From Citrobacter gillenii (GTDB lineage Bacteria > Pseudomonadota > Gammaproteobacteria > Enterobacterales > Enterobacteriaceae), in contig NZ_SUQN01000004.1 in assembly GCF_013337685.1 (NCBI RefSeq), forward strand, positions 372,001 to 436,000: 64,000 bases of DNA, given 5' to 3'. A program made the translations under genes and the position numbers. The number at the start of each line of letters is the position of its first letter. Position 1 is the stretch's first letter. Positions 43,671 through 52,739 of this stretch are shown here, in pieces. Below the pieces are notes generated by a model. That model worked only from the letters and a program-made list of their open reading frames with translations, had not been told where the DNA came from and ran no database searches.

Positions 43671-44684
43671 TCATTCTGCGGACAACATCAGTCGCAGACG
43701 CCCCCCGGCACCCCAAATTTGGCACTGCCAGGACTCACAGCGTTGGCTTAGTTGGTTGAGGTACGTATTCCCCAACGTTCCCAGCGGAACACCATTACTG
43801 ATTTGCACGTTGTGGCTACCAGTATTTAAGGTCGCATTCAGACCCGCAGAGACCAGGACCAAATTTTTTAAACCGCTATGGTAGTAACCCACCAGCAACG
43901 GAAATTGCCCCGGTAGATTGGCCTGTCGCAGCAGATGATTAACCTGTTTCAGGAGCGTACCGAGCTCCGGCAACCGTTGATTCTGATGTGCCAGTTGCTC
44001 TTGTAGCAGCCCATTAAACAGTGCCCGTAACAACAGTGCCGCCAGCACGCCATTATCCCCTGCCCGCGTCACATCCAGGCAATAGAAGGCAAGATCGTGT
44101 TCCGACAACGGCGCAATATCAAGGACCAGGCCGGGTTGATCGGCGGCAACCAGTTGACGGTAGTTGATGCGACACTGTGAAATCACCTGTTGAACCGGTG
44201 GCTGTAGCTCTTGTAACAGTTTTGCTGCTGCCGCGGGGTCGCCGACCATCGCATCCCAGTCACGAAATAACCGCTCTTCTTCTTCAACGCGCGAGTTAAA
44301 CATGTTGGGGTAAAGGCACGCAAAAACCGTTTCCCGTAGTCGGTTAAGGTCTTTCACCGGCTTAAGCAACACATCATCCACACCGAGGCGAAGTGCTTTG
44401 GCAATATCAGACATATTTTCTGTCGCGGAGATAACTAGGATTGGCGTCCGATCGCCACGGTTACGCAGGTATTCAACCAGTTTGAGACCGTTCATTCTCG
44501 GCATCGCAAGGTCGCAGATCATCAGATCGGGTGTAAAGCGCCCCAATAATTCCAGCGCATCAAGCCCATCGCCCGCTACAGCCGTTGTCGCTCCCAAAGA
44601 GGAAAACCATGAGTCCAGAAGTGAGCGAAATACAGGCTCATCTTCAACAATAAGAATCTGTTTTCCGACCAATGGCTGCGTCAT
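43671..44684 (-). CDS. rssB: two-component response regulator RssB
   Basis: Adaptor that delivers sigma-S (RpoS) to ClpXP for degradation. It is 337 residues. The N-terminal receiver domain carries the phosphoacceptor Asp58 (LMICDLAMP), the acidic pair EDE near residues 14-16 and a conserved Lys in LLKPVKDL. The C-terminal part is the inactive PP2C-like effector domain. It lies downstream of rssA in the same direction, the E. coli rssAB arrangement. Confidence 0.97.
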   Translation of the reverse strand: MTQPLVGKQILIVEDEPVFRSLLDSWFSSLGATTAVAGDGLDALELLGRFTPDLMICDLAMPRMNGLKLVEYLRNRGDRTPILVISATENMSDIAKALRLGVDDVLLKPVKDLNRLRETVFACLYPNMFNSRVEEEERLFRDWDAMVGDPAAAAKLLQELQPPVQQVISQCRINYRQLVAADQPGLVLDIAPLSEHDLAFYCLDVTRAGDNGVLAALLLRALFNGLLQEQLAHQNQRLPELGTLLKQVNHLLRQANLPGQFPLLVGYYHSGLKNLVLVSAGLNATLNTGSHNVQISNGVPLGTLGNTYLNQLSQRCESWQCQIWGAGGRLRLMLSAE

Positions 44685-44774
44685 ATTCTCCCCCCTGACT
44701 GGCTTTAATCAATAGTGGCATGCTATTGCTACTCACGCCTGTCAGAATTGACTTAAGTGTTGATAAAAAATGCG

Positions 44775-45680
44775 TTAGATGTTGGTCTTCACCAGTGGCA
44801 GCAACTCATCCATTTTTTTCTCTACCGCAAGCTGCCCGGCAGCAATAGCTGCACCAGCACGGTGGAAGTCCAACGTGGATATTTGCGGACAAAACGGTTG
44901 AATTAGAATATCTGGCGGGTCGCCGGCCATGCGGTTACGTTTAAGCCGGTTTTCCAGCACCTGAATAGAGGTGGTCATGATCTCCATCGCCGTGGGCGCA
45001 GTGACCGTTCGTCTGGCGGTGATATTACTCAACCGCTCTTTCAGACGCGCATGCCATGAAAGCTCGTCATCACTTGAGTCGGTATCATTGCTGACGTTAA
45101 AGGAGAGCAGATCTTGTTGCATGAGGTGCGCATCATGTTGCAGGTCAACCGCAATGACGATATCGGCGCCTAGCGCACGCGTCAGCGAAACCGGCACAGG
45201 GTTAACCACCGCGCCATCAACCAGCCAATAACCATTATGTGCAACCGGGGACATCAGACCAGGAATACTGCAAGAGGCCCGCACGGCAAGGTGTAAATCA
45301 CCTTCGGTAAACCACAGTTCGCGACCCGTACTCAGATTCGTCGCGACGGTAGCAAACCGGCGCTGGCATTGTTCAATTGACTCGACAGGCATGACGTTGC
45401 GGTATTGATTAAACACGCGTTCACCGCGCAGCAATCCGCCTCTGCGCCAGGAGAGATCCATCAGGCGTAAAACATCCCAATAGCTGAACGAGCAGACCCA
45501 TTGCTCGAGGGCGGGTAATTTATTACACGCATAGGCGGCGCCAACCAACGAACCGATTGAGCACCCTGCAACGATATCAACATCAATGCCCATATGTTTA
45601 AGGGCCTTAATCACACCAATATGCGACCAGCCTCGTGCCGCGCCGGAACCTAGCGCCAGCCCAATTTTTATTTTTCTCAT
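44775..45680 (-). CDS. rssA: patatin-like phospholipase family protein RssA
   Basis: A predicted patatin-type serine esterase of 301 residues. The oxyanion loop is GSGAARGWSHIGV, the nucleophile Ser41 is in GCSIGS, and the catalytic Asp is in LVDGAVVNP. It is co-transcribed with rssB in E. coli but not required for RpoS turnover; the natural substrate is unknown. Confidence 0.95.
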   Translation of the reverse strand: MRKIKIGLALGSGAARGWSHIGVIKALKHMGIDVDIVAGCSIGSLVGAAYACNKLPALEQWVCSFSYWDVLRLMDLSWRRGGLLRGERVFNQYRNVMPVESIEQCQRRFATVATNLSTGRELWFTEGDLHLAVRASCSIPGLMSPVAHNGYWLVDGAVVNPVPVSLTRALGADIVIAVDLQHDAHLMQQDLLSFNVSNDTDSSDDELSWHARLKERLSNITARRTVTAPTAMEIMTTSIQVLENRLKRNRMAGDPPDILIQPFCPQISTLDFHRAGAAIAAGQLAVEKKMDELLPLVKTNI

Positions 45681-45791
45681 TGTACCTACAGACTTCCCCT
45701 GGCTTGCAGACGTAGCAACATCACTACGGCTCAGTTAACATAGTGCTACCATGGCGTTTTTACGCCGTTTTTTTATTCCAGGGAGTATTTT

Positions 45792-46247
45792 GTGTCTCAG
45801 CTTTGTCCCTGTGGTAGCGCTGTCGAGTATAGCCTATGTTGCTACCGTTATGTGTCTGGCGCGCAAGTAGCACCAACGCCGTCACACCTCATGCGTTCTC
45901 GTTACTGTGCTTTTGTGATGAAAGACGCAGATTACCTGATTAAGACCTGGCACCCCGACTGTCATGCTGCTGCATTTCGCGATGAGATTAGCGCAGGATT
46001 TGCCCATACCGAATGGCTTGGACTTACCCTTTTTGAACAGGCAACGTCGGACACAGAAAATACCGGCTATGTCAGCTTTGTGGCGCGGTTTTCCGAACAG
46101 GGGAAAACGGGCGCCATTATTGAGCGCTCTCGTTTTTTAAAAGAAAACGGCCAGTGGTATTATATTGATGGTACGCGCCCGCAAATTGGCCGTAACGATC
46201 CCTGCCCTTGCGGGTCAGGTAAAAAATTTAAAAAGTGCTGCGGCTAA
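45792..46247 (+). CDS. ychJ: SEC-C motif protein YchJ
   Basis: A 151-residue YchJ-family protein with a GTG start. It has a Cys-rich N-terminus ([13 protein letters not shown]) and a C-terminal SEC-C zinc motif ([17 protein letters not shown]), with an NTF2-like domain between. SEC-C motifs bind zinc and often mediate interaction, as in SecA. Function is unknown. It is adjacent to purU as in E. coli. Confidence 0.93.
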   Translation: MSQLCPCGSAVEYSLCCYRYVSGAQVAPTPSHLMRSRYCAFVMKDADYLIKTWHPDCHAAAFRDEISAGFAHTEWLGLTLFEQATSDTENTGYVSFVARFSEQGKTGAIIERSRFLKENGQWYYIDGTRPQIGRNDPCPCGSGKKFKKCCG

Positions 46248-46301
46248 CCCACGCCCGACAGCATCTATTACGCAAACATTTTCAACAGGAATACCCCGGC
46301 A

Positions 46302-47144
46302 ATGCATTCACAACAACGTAAAGTTCTGCGCACTATCTGCCCCGACCAAAAAGGTTTGATCGCACGCATCACCAATATTTGTTACAAGCATGAACTGAAC
46401 ATCGTGCAAAACAACGAGTTTGTTGACCACCGTACCGGTCGCTTTTTTATGCGTACAGAACTGGAAGGCATTTTTAATGACGTCACGCTGCTGACCGATC
46501 TCGACGGCGCACTGCCTGAAGGATCCATTCGCGAACTTACGCCAGCAGGCCGTCGCCGCATCGTTATTTTAGTCACCAAGGAAGCGCATTGTCTGGGCGA
46601 CCTGTTAATGAAAGCCAATTACGGTGGACTCGATGTTGAAATTGCGGCGGTAATCGGCAACCACGACACGCTGCGTTCGCTGGTTGAACGTTTTGATATT
46701 CCTTTTGAGCTAGTCAGCCATGAAGGATTAACCCGCGAAGAACACGATCAAAACATGGCCGATGCCATCGACGCCCACCAGCCTGATTATGTGGTGTTGG
46801 CGAAATATATGCGTGTCTTGACGCCAGAATTTGTTTCACGCTTCCCGAATAAGATTATTAATATTCACCACTCGTTCCTGCCTGCCTTTATTGGTGCACG
46901 TCCGTACCACCAGGCTTATGAGCGTGGCGTCAAGATCATTGGTGCAACGGCTCACTATGTGAATGATAACCTCGATGAAGGTCCAATCATCATGCAGGAC
47001 GTGATTCACGTGGATCACACCTATACCGCAGAAGATATGATGCGCGCAGGCCGCGACGTAGAAAAGAATGTGTTAAGCCGTGCGCTGTATCAGGTTCTGG
47101 CCCAGCGAGTCTTTGTTTACGGTAACCGAACGATTATTCTGTAA
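46302..47144 (+). CDS. purU: formyltetrahydrofolate deformylase
   Basis: Hydrolyses 10-formyl-THF to THF and formate, supplying formate for PurT and balancing the one-carbon pool. It is 280 residues. The N-terminal ACT regulatory domain (about 5-85, PDQKGLIARITNI) senses glycine and methionine. The C-terminal formyltransferase-like catalytic domain has the active-site HHSFLPAF and GATAHYVN motifs. The strand is opposite to rssAB, and the tRNA-Tyr pair follows. Confidence 0.97.
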   Translation: MHSQQRKVLRTICPDQKGLIARITNICYKHELNIVQNNEFVDHRTGRFFMRTELEGIFNDVTLLTDLDGALPEGSIRELTPAGRRRIVILVTKEAHCLGDLLMKANYGGLDVEIAAVIGNHDTLRSLVERFDIPFELVSHEGLTREEHDQNMADAIDAHQPDYVVLAKYMRVLTPEFVSRFPNKIINIHHSFLPAFIGARPYHQAYERGVKIIGATAHYVNDNLDEGPIIMQDVIHVDHTYTAEDMMRAGRDVEKNVLSRALYQVLAQRVFVYGNRTIIL

Positions 47145-47225
47145 TCACCAATAATATGAATTGATTAGCTTTACTGCGTTACGGATGAAAAACACGCAAA
47201 CGATCTACGTTAAGCAAAGGAATGC

Positions 47226-47253
47226 TTTACAGCGGCGCGTCATTTGATATGAT
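47226..47253 (+). promoter_or_regulatory. tyrT promoter
   Basis: -35 TTTACA (47226-47231), 16-bp spacer, -10 TATGAT (47248-47253), then the GC-rich discriminator GCGCCCCGC, the hallmark of a stringently controlled stable-RNA promoter. It is nearly identical to the well-studied E. coli tyrT promoter. Confidence 0.93.
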
Positions 47254-47299
47254 GCGCCCCGCTTCCCAAGGAAGCAGGCCAGTAAAAGCATTACCCCGT

Positions 47300-47384
<85 letters not shown>

Positions 47385-47441
47385 TTATTCACTACAGCGA
47401 TGTAGTTAACTCGATGAGCAATGCTGAAGTTTGCACTTGTC

Positions 47442-47552
47442 GGGGAAGGGTGAGAACCTTCGATTAAGGTTCGACTCGAGCGAAAGCGAGAGAACGTTGC
47501 TAAGGGCAACGGCCCGAAGGGTGAGGAGCGAAGCGACGAATAATCCTTCCCC
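47442..47552 (+). repeat. structured tRNA-spacer element
   Basis: The spacer between the two tRNA-Tyr genes folds as nested stems: outer GGGGAAGG (47442-47449) with CCTTCCCC (47545-47552), inner CCTTCG (47457-47462) with CGAAGG (47515-47520), and hairpins CTCG/CGAG (47475-47490) and CGTTGC/GCAACG (47495-47511). Its right end (AATCCTTCCCCACCACCA) copies a tRNA-Tyr 3' end, less one C. It resembles repeats found between E. coli tRNA genes. Confidence 0.75.
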
Positions 47553-47594
47553 ACCACCATCCTAATAGCATTACCTACAATTTGAACTACCCCT

Positions 47595-47679
<85 letters not shown>

Positions 47680-47784
47680 TCAATCCCCTGTAATACCTCA
47701 GCTAAATCAAAGCACAATGCCCTATATTCTGCCCATGCGGGAAGGATGAGAAATTTCGACCAAGGTTTGATTCGGCATCTACGC
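47680..47784 (+). repeat. degenerate tyrTV downstream repeat (tpr/rtT-like remnant)
   Basis: After the second tRNA the sequence CCCATGCGGGAAGGATGAGA and the following TTTCGACCAAGGTTTGATTCGG are a degraded copy of the spacer repeat (GGGGAAGGGTGAGAACCTTCG, then AAGGTTCGACTCG). E. coli has several such repeats and the tpr locus here; this genome has about one remnant before the accessory operon's 3' end. Confidence 0.65.
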
Positions 47785-48984
47785 TCACTTTCTGTCATAT
47801 CTTTCCACCAGTTCTTGCAGTGTGTCACCAGCCCGCTCTAATGCCGTCAGTCCACCACGTAGCCAGATCCCTTTGCCGCTGTATTCCAGCCGCGCCGCAT
47901 GATCAAACTGATCATAATCGACCGGATAAACCAGTGCGGGAATATTACGCGTTATGCAGTGCCACATAATACCGGCCCCGCCATGGTGAATAACTGCAGC
48001 ATAACGTGATAAACACCGATCGTAATCGACCCACGGCACGCGACAAAAATTGCCCTGTTGATAGCGCTGCCCACTCGTTCCATTTCCTTCGGTAAAATGA
48101 AACTCCCAGTCAGGCATGGTCCCTGCGAGCACTGCAACGGCACCCACTACCGCCTCTTTATGCCAGTCCAGATGCGTCCCCAGCGTTACCAGCACATGCT
48201 TTTTACCTTCCTTAAACACAGGTTCCTGATAGCCAAGCGGCGGCGTGTAGAGCGCCGGTCCAATAAAGCGCAGCACATCCGGCCAGGTTTGTGGAAACTC
48301 AAACTCACGTTCGCTCAGGGCGAGAATGCGCGTTGGAGAATACGCACATTCACTGCCATCGGGACGGTAAAGACGTGTAATACCGGTCTGGTGGATTGTA
48401 TGGCGAAATAACCAGAAGACAGCGCGTTTGAACAGACGCACTTTTTTACGCTGCAATAAATACCAGTATTGCTCCATCCTGTTCTTAGCGGGCATTAATC
48501 CGCCGCAGTAAGCGGGCGTTCCCTCCGGACTTTCCAGTACACAGGGCGATGGCAGACTGGTCCACCATGGCACGTCACATCGACGACAAACTTCCCCGAC
48601 TATCGGCAGCGTAAAATCAGCAATAGCTAAATCGGGAACGCCCTGCTGATGCCAGAGTTGCTCCAGTTCATCAGCAAAGTTTTTCAGTAACCCGACCACA
48701 GCGCGAAACTGTCGATAAAGCTTCATCGGACTGGATTTTACCGCATAGCGTGGATTCGCCACCGCCAGCAGCGGCGTATCATACTCACCGGGCAAAACCA
48801 TTGCGGTAAGCCCCGCGGCCGTGATCTTTGCTGCTGCACCACGAGTACTGATAATCCGCACCTGATACTGCGTGGATAGCGCGAGGCCCATCGCCAAAAC
48901 AGGATGCAAATGTCCGGCAAACGGTGGGGCCAACAGATCAATACGGGTCACGCCAGGCGGAATAAGATCGTATAAGCGTTGCAT
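47785..48984 (-). CDS. GT1-family (UDP-glycosyltransferase-like) glycosyltransferase
   Basis: A 399-residue GT-B fold transferase of the macrolide/zeaxanthin/sterol glycosyltransferase type. The N-terminal domain starts with a PPFAGHLHPVLAMG acceptor-side motif with the catalytic His. The C-terminal donor-binding signature is IHHGGAGIMWHCITRNIPAL, then DQFDHAARL. There is no membrane helix. The last gene of the accessory operon, it probably adds a sugar to the finished lipid. The start at 48984 forms a TAATG overlap with the upstream stop; an in-frame GTG nine codons upstream is possible. Acceptor and donor are unknown. Confidence 0.85.
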   Translation of the reverse strand: MQRLYDLIPPGVTRIDLLAPPFAGHLHPVLAMGLALSTQYQVRIISTRGAAAKITAAGLTAMVLPGEYDTPLLAVANPRYAVKSSPMKLYRQFRAVVGLLKNFADELEQLWHQQGVPDLAIADFTLPIVGEVCRRCDVPWWTSLPSPCVLESPEGTPAYCGGLMPAKNRMEQYWYLLQRKKVRLFKRAVFWLFRHTIHQTGITRLYRPDGSECAYSPTRILALSEREFEFPQTWPDVLRFIGPALYTPPLGYQEPVFKEGKKHVLVTLGTHLDWHKEAVVGAVAVLAGTMPDWEFHFTEGNGTSGQRYQQGNFCRVPWVDYDRCLSRYAAVIHHGGAGIMWHCITRNIPALVYPVDYDQFDHAARLEYSGKGIWLRGGLTALERAGDTLQELVERYDRK

Positions 48985-49526
48985 TACAGCGTCCTGATAA
49001 AGCGTCTGCACAAATCGCTCAGTGCAGGCTGGGCAAGATAGTTCATATGTCCGCAGGCAATATGCGTATCCACGTCGCGAAACCAGAGGCGGGAGATCCA
49101 GTCCTTCTGCCCCTGAACCAACAGGTGACGGCAGGTAGGGCGATGGCGGGCTACCGGGCCATAGGCAAAAATGCTGACGTGCGATAAATCTGCTGCAGAA
49201 AGTTGAAGATTATTAAACAGCTCAAGTCCACAGCTTCCCGCCAGCAGCAGCGTATGATCGGCTGATGCCAGTAGCATGCGCGTCGCCTCCTGGTAGGTTT
49301 GGCTAAATGCAGGGCGACGCGAGCCAAGATAGTCGCGCGCATTGTTCCAACTCGCCTGAATAATCGGGGTAGCCCGCCACTCATCTGCCCCCATCACCCA
49401 CGGAAAATTTAACGCCAGACATCGGCCCTCCCTGTTTAGCGTAGCCATAAACGCACGCTGCGACTGGCTTAATGCTGGATTCCCCGGCTGACTTCGACCG
49501 GTAATGAAAGCGATTTGCAGGCTCAT
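48984..49526 (-). CDS. unknown 180-residue protein of the accessory operon
   Basis: Not recognised. It is predicted cytoplasmic with no membrane helix. LLLAGSCG (Ser98) resembles the nucleophile elbow of alpha/beta hydrolases but lacks the first Gly of GxSxG, and ACGHMNYL (His160) could supply a late His. The Asp partner is uncertain. The start overlaps the GT2 gene stop by four bases, and its stop overlaps the GT1 start by one, so it is embedded in the pathway. It could be a thioesterase or lipid esterase, or a partner protein of either transferase. Confidence 0.75.
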   Translation of the reverse strand: MSLQIAFITGRSQPGNPALSQSQRAFMATLNREGRCLALNFPWVMGADEWRATPIIQASWNNARDYLGSRRPAFSQTYQEATRMLLASADHTLLLAGSCGLELFNNLQLSAADLSHVSIFAYGPVARHRPTCRHLLVQGQKDWISRLWFRDVDTHIACGHMNYLAQPALSDLCRRFIRTL

Positions 49527-50650
49527 CGGGAGATAAACCGATCGTTACTAAAAATACGATACCGTCTTGAGCGCCAGTAAATCGTACGGTTCAACATCGC
49601 GTGGAGTAAATGAACCGGTTGCAGTAATTCCGATAAAAGCGACAACATCGGATGTGCCGGTATCAGTTCTGAAAGGCCGTGTTGTACACAGCGTAGCGCG
49701 AAATAACGAATGATTACCACCCCTGTCAAGATAACCGCATCCGCCGCTCCACCGCTCAGCGCCAGTATTAGCATGCTCCCGAGCAGCAGCGGGTGCAGAC
49801 CCTGGAGCAGAAAAATCGCCAAATTTACCGACACCGTTTTCTCGCGCATTAACAACGTGGCGAACAAAAACCAGCGATGCATCTGGCGAGCATAACGCCT
49901 GAAATCCGGCACGCTGGTTTGAACCTGAACAGTGGCCGTAGACTGAACAATCTCTATACCTTGCCGGGTGAGCAGCGTTGCCAGAGCCAAATCATCCGTC
50001 AGATGATGGAGAATCGGCGTGAATCCCCCTACCTGCGCCAGCGTATCCCTATAAATGACATAACACATCCCGTTCAGCGTCAGCGGCCGGGTAAAGGGTA
50101 ACAGCGGAAGATAGGTCAACGCCGAGTTATCGTTTACAAACTGAGCCAGCAGGCGTGAGGGTATATTGTGCGCGGGTCGATACCAGGGTAACGCAGTGAC
50201 CAGTGTATGTGCGTTGAGTTCACTCAGCATATGTTGCAGCGAGGACGCATCCAGGGAGGCATCATCGTCCAGCACCATCAGGCAGGATGTTTGCACCTGA
50301 GATCGTGCCTGCTCCAGTTTAAACAGCTTCGGATTCAGCCCTTGTGGCGCAGGCGCATAGCGCAAAAGGCGAATATCACACTGCGGATAACGCTGCTGCA
50401 ACTGGCGCGAAACGCGCGCGCCTTCATCGTCATCATCATCGATCAGCCACAAAAAATGCGCGTCAGGCAACTGTTGCAAGTTTGTCTCCAGCACCGACGA
50501 CAAGGCCGGATCGCCACTGAGGATCGGTTGCAGCACCGTCACGTCATGGCTACCAATGAATGACTCAGGCCGGGGAGCACGCAAAATCTTCCGCGCGAAA
50601 ACGCATTTAAACAGCAAAATTGTTAGCCAGAGTAACGCGATGGTCATCAT
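49523..50650 (-). CDS. membrane GT2/GT21 ceramide-glucosyltransferase-like protein
   Basis: A 375-residue membrane glycosyltransferase. An N-terminal helix is followed by the GT-A domain with acidic clusters LIDDDDD (about 69-75), LDDDAS (128-130) and TDD (219-220), and a Q-x-x-R-W motif (QMHRW, 256-260). This D1-D2-D3-(Q/R)xxRW pattern is that of GT21 ceramide glucosyltransferases and the hopanoid enzyme HpnI. C-terminal hydrophobic helices (about 265-310) and a basic tail follow. It predicts transfer of a sugar, perhaps glucose or GlcNAc, to a lipid hydroxyl at the cytoplasmic membrane face. It overlaps both neighbours by four bases. Confidence 0.88.
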   Translation of the reverse strand: MMTIALLWLTILLFKCVFARKILRAPRPESFIGSHDVTVLQPILSGDPALSSVLETNLQQLPDAHFLWLIDDDDDEGARVSRQLQQRYPQCDIRLLRYAPAPQGLNPKLFKLEQARSQVQTSCLMVLDDDASLDASSLQHMLSELNAHTLVTALPWYRPAHNIPSRLLAQFVNDNSALTYLPLLPFTRPLTLNGMCYVIYRDTLAQVGGFTPILHHLTDDLALATLLTRQGIEIVQSTATVQVQTSVPDFRRYARQMHRWFLFATLLMREKTVSVNLAIFLLQGLHPLLLGSMLILALSGGAADAVILTGVVIIRYFALRCVQHGLSELIPAHPMLSLLSELLQPVHLLHAMLNRTIYWRSRRYRIFSNDRFISR

Positions 50651-51609
50651 AACCGCTGCACCTTATCGTCCTGTAAAAACTGTTTCAAACTCTGCATGAA
50701 TATCTGGCGTGGTGCGCCGAAATCCGCCAGCATCAGACTGACGTCAAGGGTGGAGGAGTAGCCAAAAACGCCAATGCCAAATTGGGTGATAGGCGGCTCC
50801 CCGGCCAGCGGCAAGGTTCGCCATAGCCCCTCCAGCAAGGCCGCAAAACGTCGCGCGCTCATCACCGACAGCGCACGCATGGGCACCGGCAAATCACACT
50901 GGCGCAAAATGTCATGAAGCAGATCCTGCGTGACCACCGGCTGCGCAGCAGAGATGTTATAGCAGGGCCGCAACTGCATCGCCGTCGCCGCCTGCATCAG
51001 ATAATCGCATAGCGTATCAATGTGCATAATATCTGCCTGCGCCGGATATTCGCTATAGAGGTTTACCAGCCTTTTTTTGCGTGCGGCCTCCAGCAGCGGC
51101 GGAAATAACAGCGCATCACCCGGCCCGAATACCGCACAGGGCCGAAAAATCGTTTTCTCACCGGCATAAGCCTGTACATGTTGTTCCGCCAGAAATTTGC
51201 TCCGCGCATATTCGCTGGTAAATTCCGGCCCCACAGGGGTCGTTTCCGTCAGACGGTATTGATGGGCAAAGCGATAATAGACCGCCGCCGTAGAGAGCAA
51301 AATCAGCCGGGGTGACTGGCGGGAATAGCAGAAATCGATGACCTGGCGCGTGGTCTGCACATTATCGCGCGCGTACTCCTGACGCGTACCCCAGGGCGAT
51401 GCCCTACCCGCCGCGTGGATCACAACGTCGGGCTCCACATCAAGCGTCTGCAACTGGTCAAGAGGACATGCCTGATAGTACACCGATGGAGGTAAATCAG
51501 ACTGCGGTCGGCGGCCCACACCGTACAGCGAGATCTGCGGATCGTCGGCAAACCGCCGCAAAAAAGCGCCGGCAATAAACCCGGACGCGCCGGTGAGTAA
51601 AATCTTCAT
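50647..51609 (-). CDS. NAD-dependent epimerase/dehydratase (extended SDR), second copy
   Basis: A 320-residue extended SDR with the nucleotide-binding loop GASGFIAG (7-14), HAAG near 65, and the catalytic Tyr134/Lys138 pair (YARSK). It is homologous in layout to the other operon SDR at 56.5 kb, both having ASPWGTR or SSPWGSR after the HxA segment. It could reduce a keto lipid or act on a nucleotide sugar; the lack of the long C-terminal sugar-binding part favours a lipid or steroid-type substrate. It overlaps the desaturase and the GT2 gene by four bases each. Confidence 0.88.
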   Translation of the reverse strand: MKILLTGASGFIAGAFLRRFADDPQISLYGVGRRPQSDLPPSVYYQACPLDQLQTLDVEPDVVIHAAGRASPWGTRQEYARDNVQTTRQVIDFCYSRQSPRLILLSTAAVYYRFAHQYRLTETTPVGPEFTSEYARSKFLAEQHVQAYAGEKTIFRPCAVFGPGDALLFPPLLEAARKKRLVNLYSEYPAQADIMHIDTLCDYLMQAATAMQLRPCYNISAAQPVVTQDLLHDILRQCDLPVPMRALSVMSARRFAALLEGLWRTLPLAGEPPITQFGIGVFGYSSTLDVSLMLADFGAPRQIFMQSLKQFLQDDKVQRL

Positions 51610-52739
51610 GGCGTATCGCGCTCCGGTGGTTGCCCCATTTTCCTGAGAAAATGCTGTTGGAGCGACAGCAAATCACGCAACGTGAGCACGGAGTAATCCA
51701 TCCCCTGCTGCTGTGCAATATCGGCAATGATGCTGCAAAGCGCCGGGTAATGACGATGATGCCAGTGGGGAAATAGGTGATGCGTCAAATGAAGATTGAT
51801 ACCGCCAAGCCAGTATCCCAGCCACGCAGGCGTGGGCCGCCAGTCGAAGGTCGTGGCGAAGGTATGCGCGATTCTTCCCTGCGTCATGCGTCCTGTCGAA
51901 GGCGGAAGCTGAGAGTATCCTTTGGCCCAGTGAGTCCCGATGATCAGCATGACGAAAATCAGCGATGCGATAAGCTGGCTCACCACATAGGTCCCCAGCA
52001 CGGTAAGCCCGCCTAGCCGATCCGCCAGCAGCCATAAAGGCAGCGCCAGCGTTAATATCAGATGCACCGCTTTACTGACCAGAAAACGGCTCCAGCCCGC
52101 CGCACCACGCCGGGCCAGGTGCGGCGTAACCGGCGTCAGTCCGCAGCGATCCAACCAGTCGACCACCCAGATATACCAGGGAAATGTCAAACCGGCCACC
52201 AACGGCCAGTAAAAACGCTGCGCACGCATAAAAGGTCGCCAGCGCTGCCAGGGGGTCTGGCGCAATAAACCGTTTTCAGCGGTATCCGGATCGTAACACT
52301 CAATATTGGTAAACCCGTGATGAAATCTGACGTGACGCACGCGCCAGCTGTCAGCATCCAGGCCCAACGGCAGAGCCGCCAGAAAACTGAGTCGAGCATT
52401 GGCACGCTTCCCTCGCACAAACGCATTATGCGAGGCATCATGCACCACGTTTACGGCCAGCAACATCGCAAATAGCATCATTGCGAGATACGCCAGCGCA
52501 AAGACCCATTTTGCCTGCGCCCCCAAGGCAATGAGATAGCAGGAAAGCCAGGCCACAACCAGCACCATCGCTTTAAAGATGGCCCATCGGTCGGCGTAGC
52601 GTCGATCGTTATGCGCAGTCAGCAAGGCGCGAGACTGAATCTGCAATGCATTAACCAACGCCGGGTCATCCGCAGGAAAGGTCAGTCGTGTCTGCGGATT
52701 AAACAGATTCACGCGCCGCTCCTGCTGTTCGGCTACCAA
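51606..52739 (-). CDS. membrane fatty acid desaturase
   Basis: A 377-residue di-iron acyl desaturase. The three His boxes are HDASH (100-104), HVRFHH (136-141) and HLTHH (317-321), the soluble-side ligands of the membrane desaturase superfamily. Four hydrophobic helices lie around residues 55-98 and 180-265. The third box lacks the Gln of front-end desaturases (QxxHH), so plain acyl-lipid or sphingolipid-type desaturation is more likely. The 5' end overlaps the hydroxylase gene by 41 bases. It introduces a double bond into a lipid of unknown identity. Confidence 0.9.
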   Translation of the reverse strand: MVAEQQERRVNLFNPQTRLTFPADDPALVNALQIQSRALLTAHNDRRYADRWAIFKAMVLVVAWLSCYLIALGAQAKWVFALAYLAMMLFAMLLAVNVVHDASHNAFVRGKRANARLSFLAALPLGLDADSWRVRHVRFHHGFTNIECYDPDTAENGLLRQTPWQRWRPFMRAQRFYWPLVAGLTFPWYIWVVDWLDRCGLTPVTPHLARRGAAGWSRFLVSKAVHLILTLALPLWLLADRLGGLTVLGTYVVSQLIASLIFVMLIIGTHWAKGYSQLPPSTGRMTQGRIAHTFATTFDWRPTPAWLGYWLGGINLHLTHHLFPHWHHRHYPALCSIIADIAQQQGMDYSVLTLRDLLSLQQHFLRKMGQPPERDTP

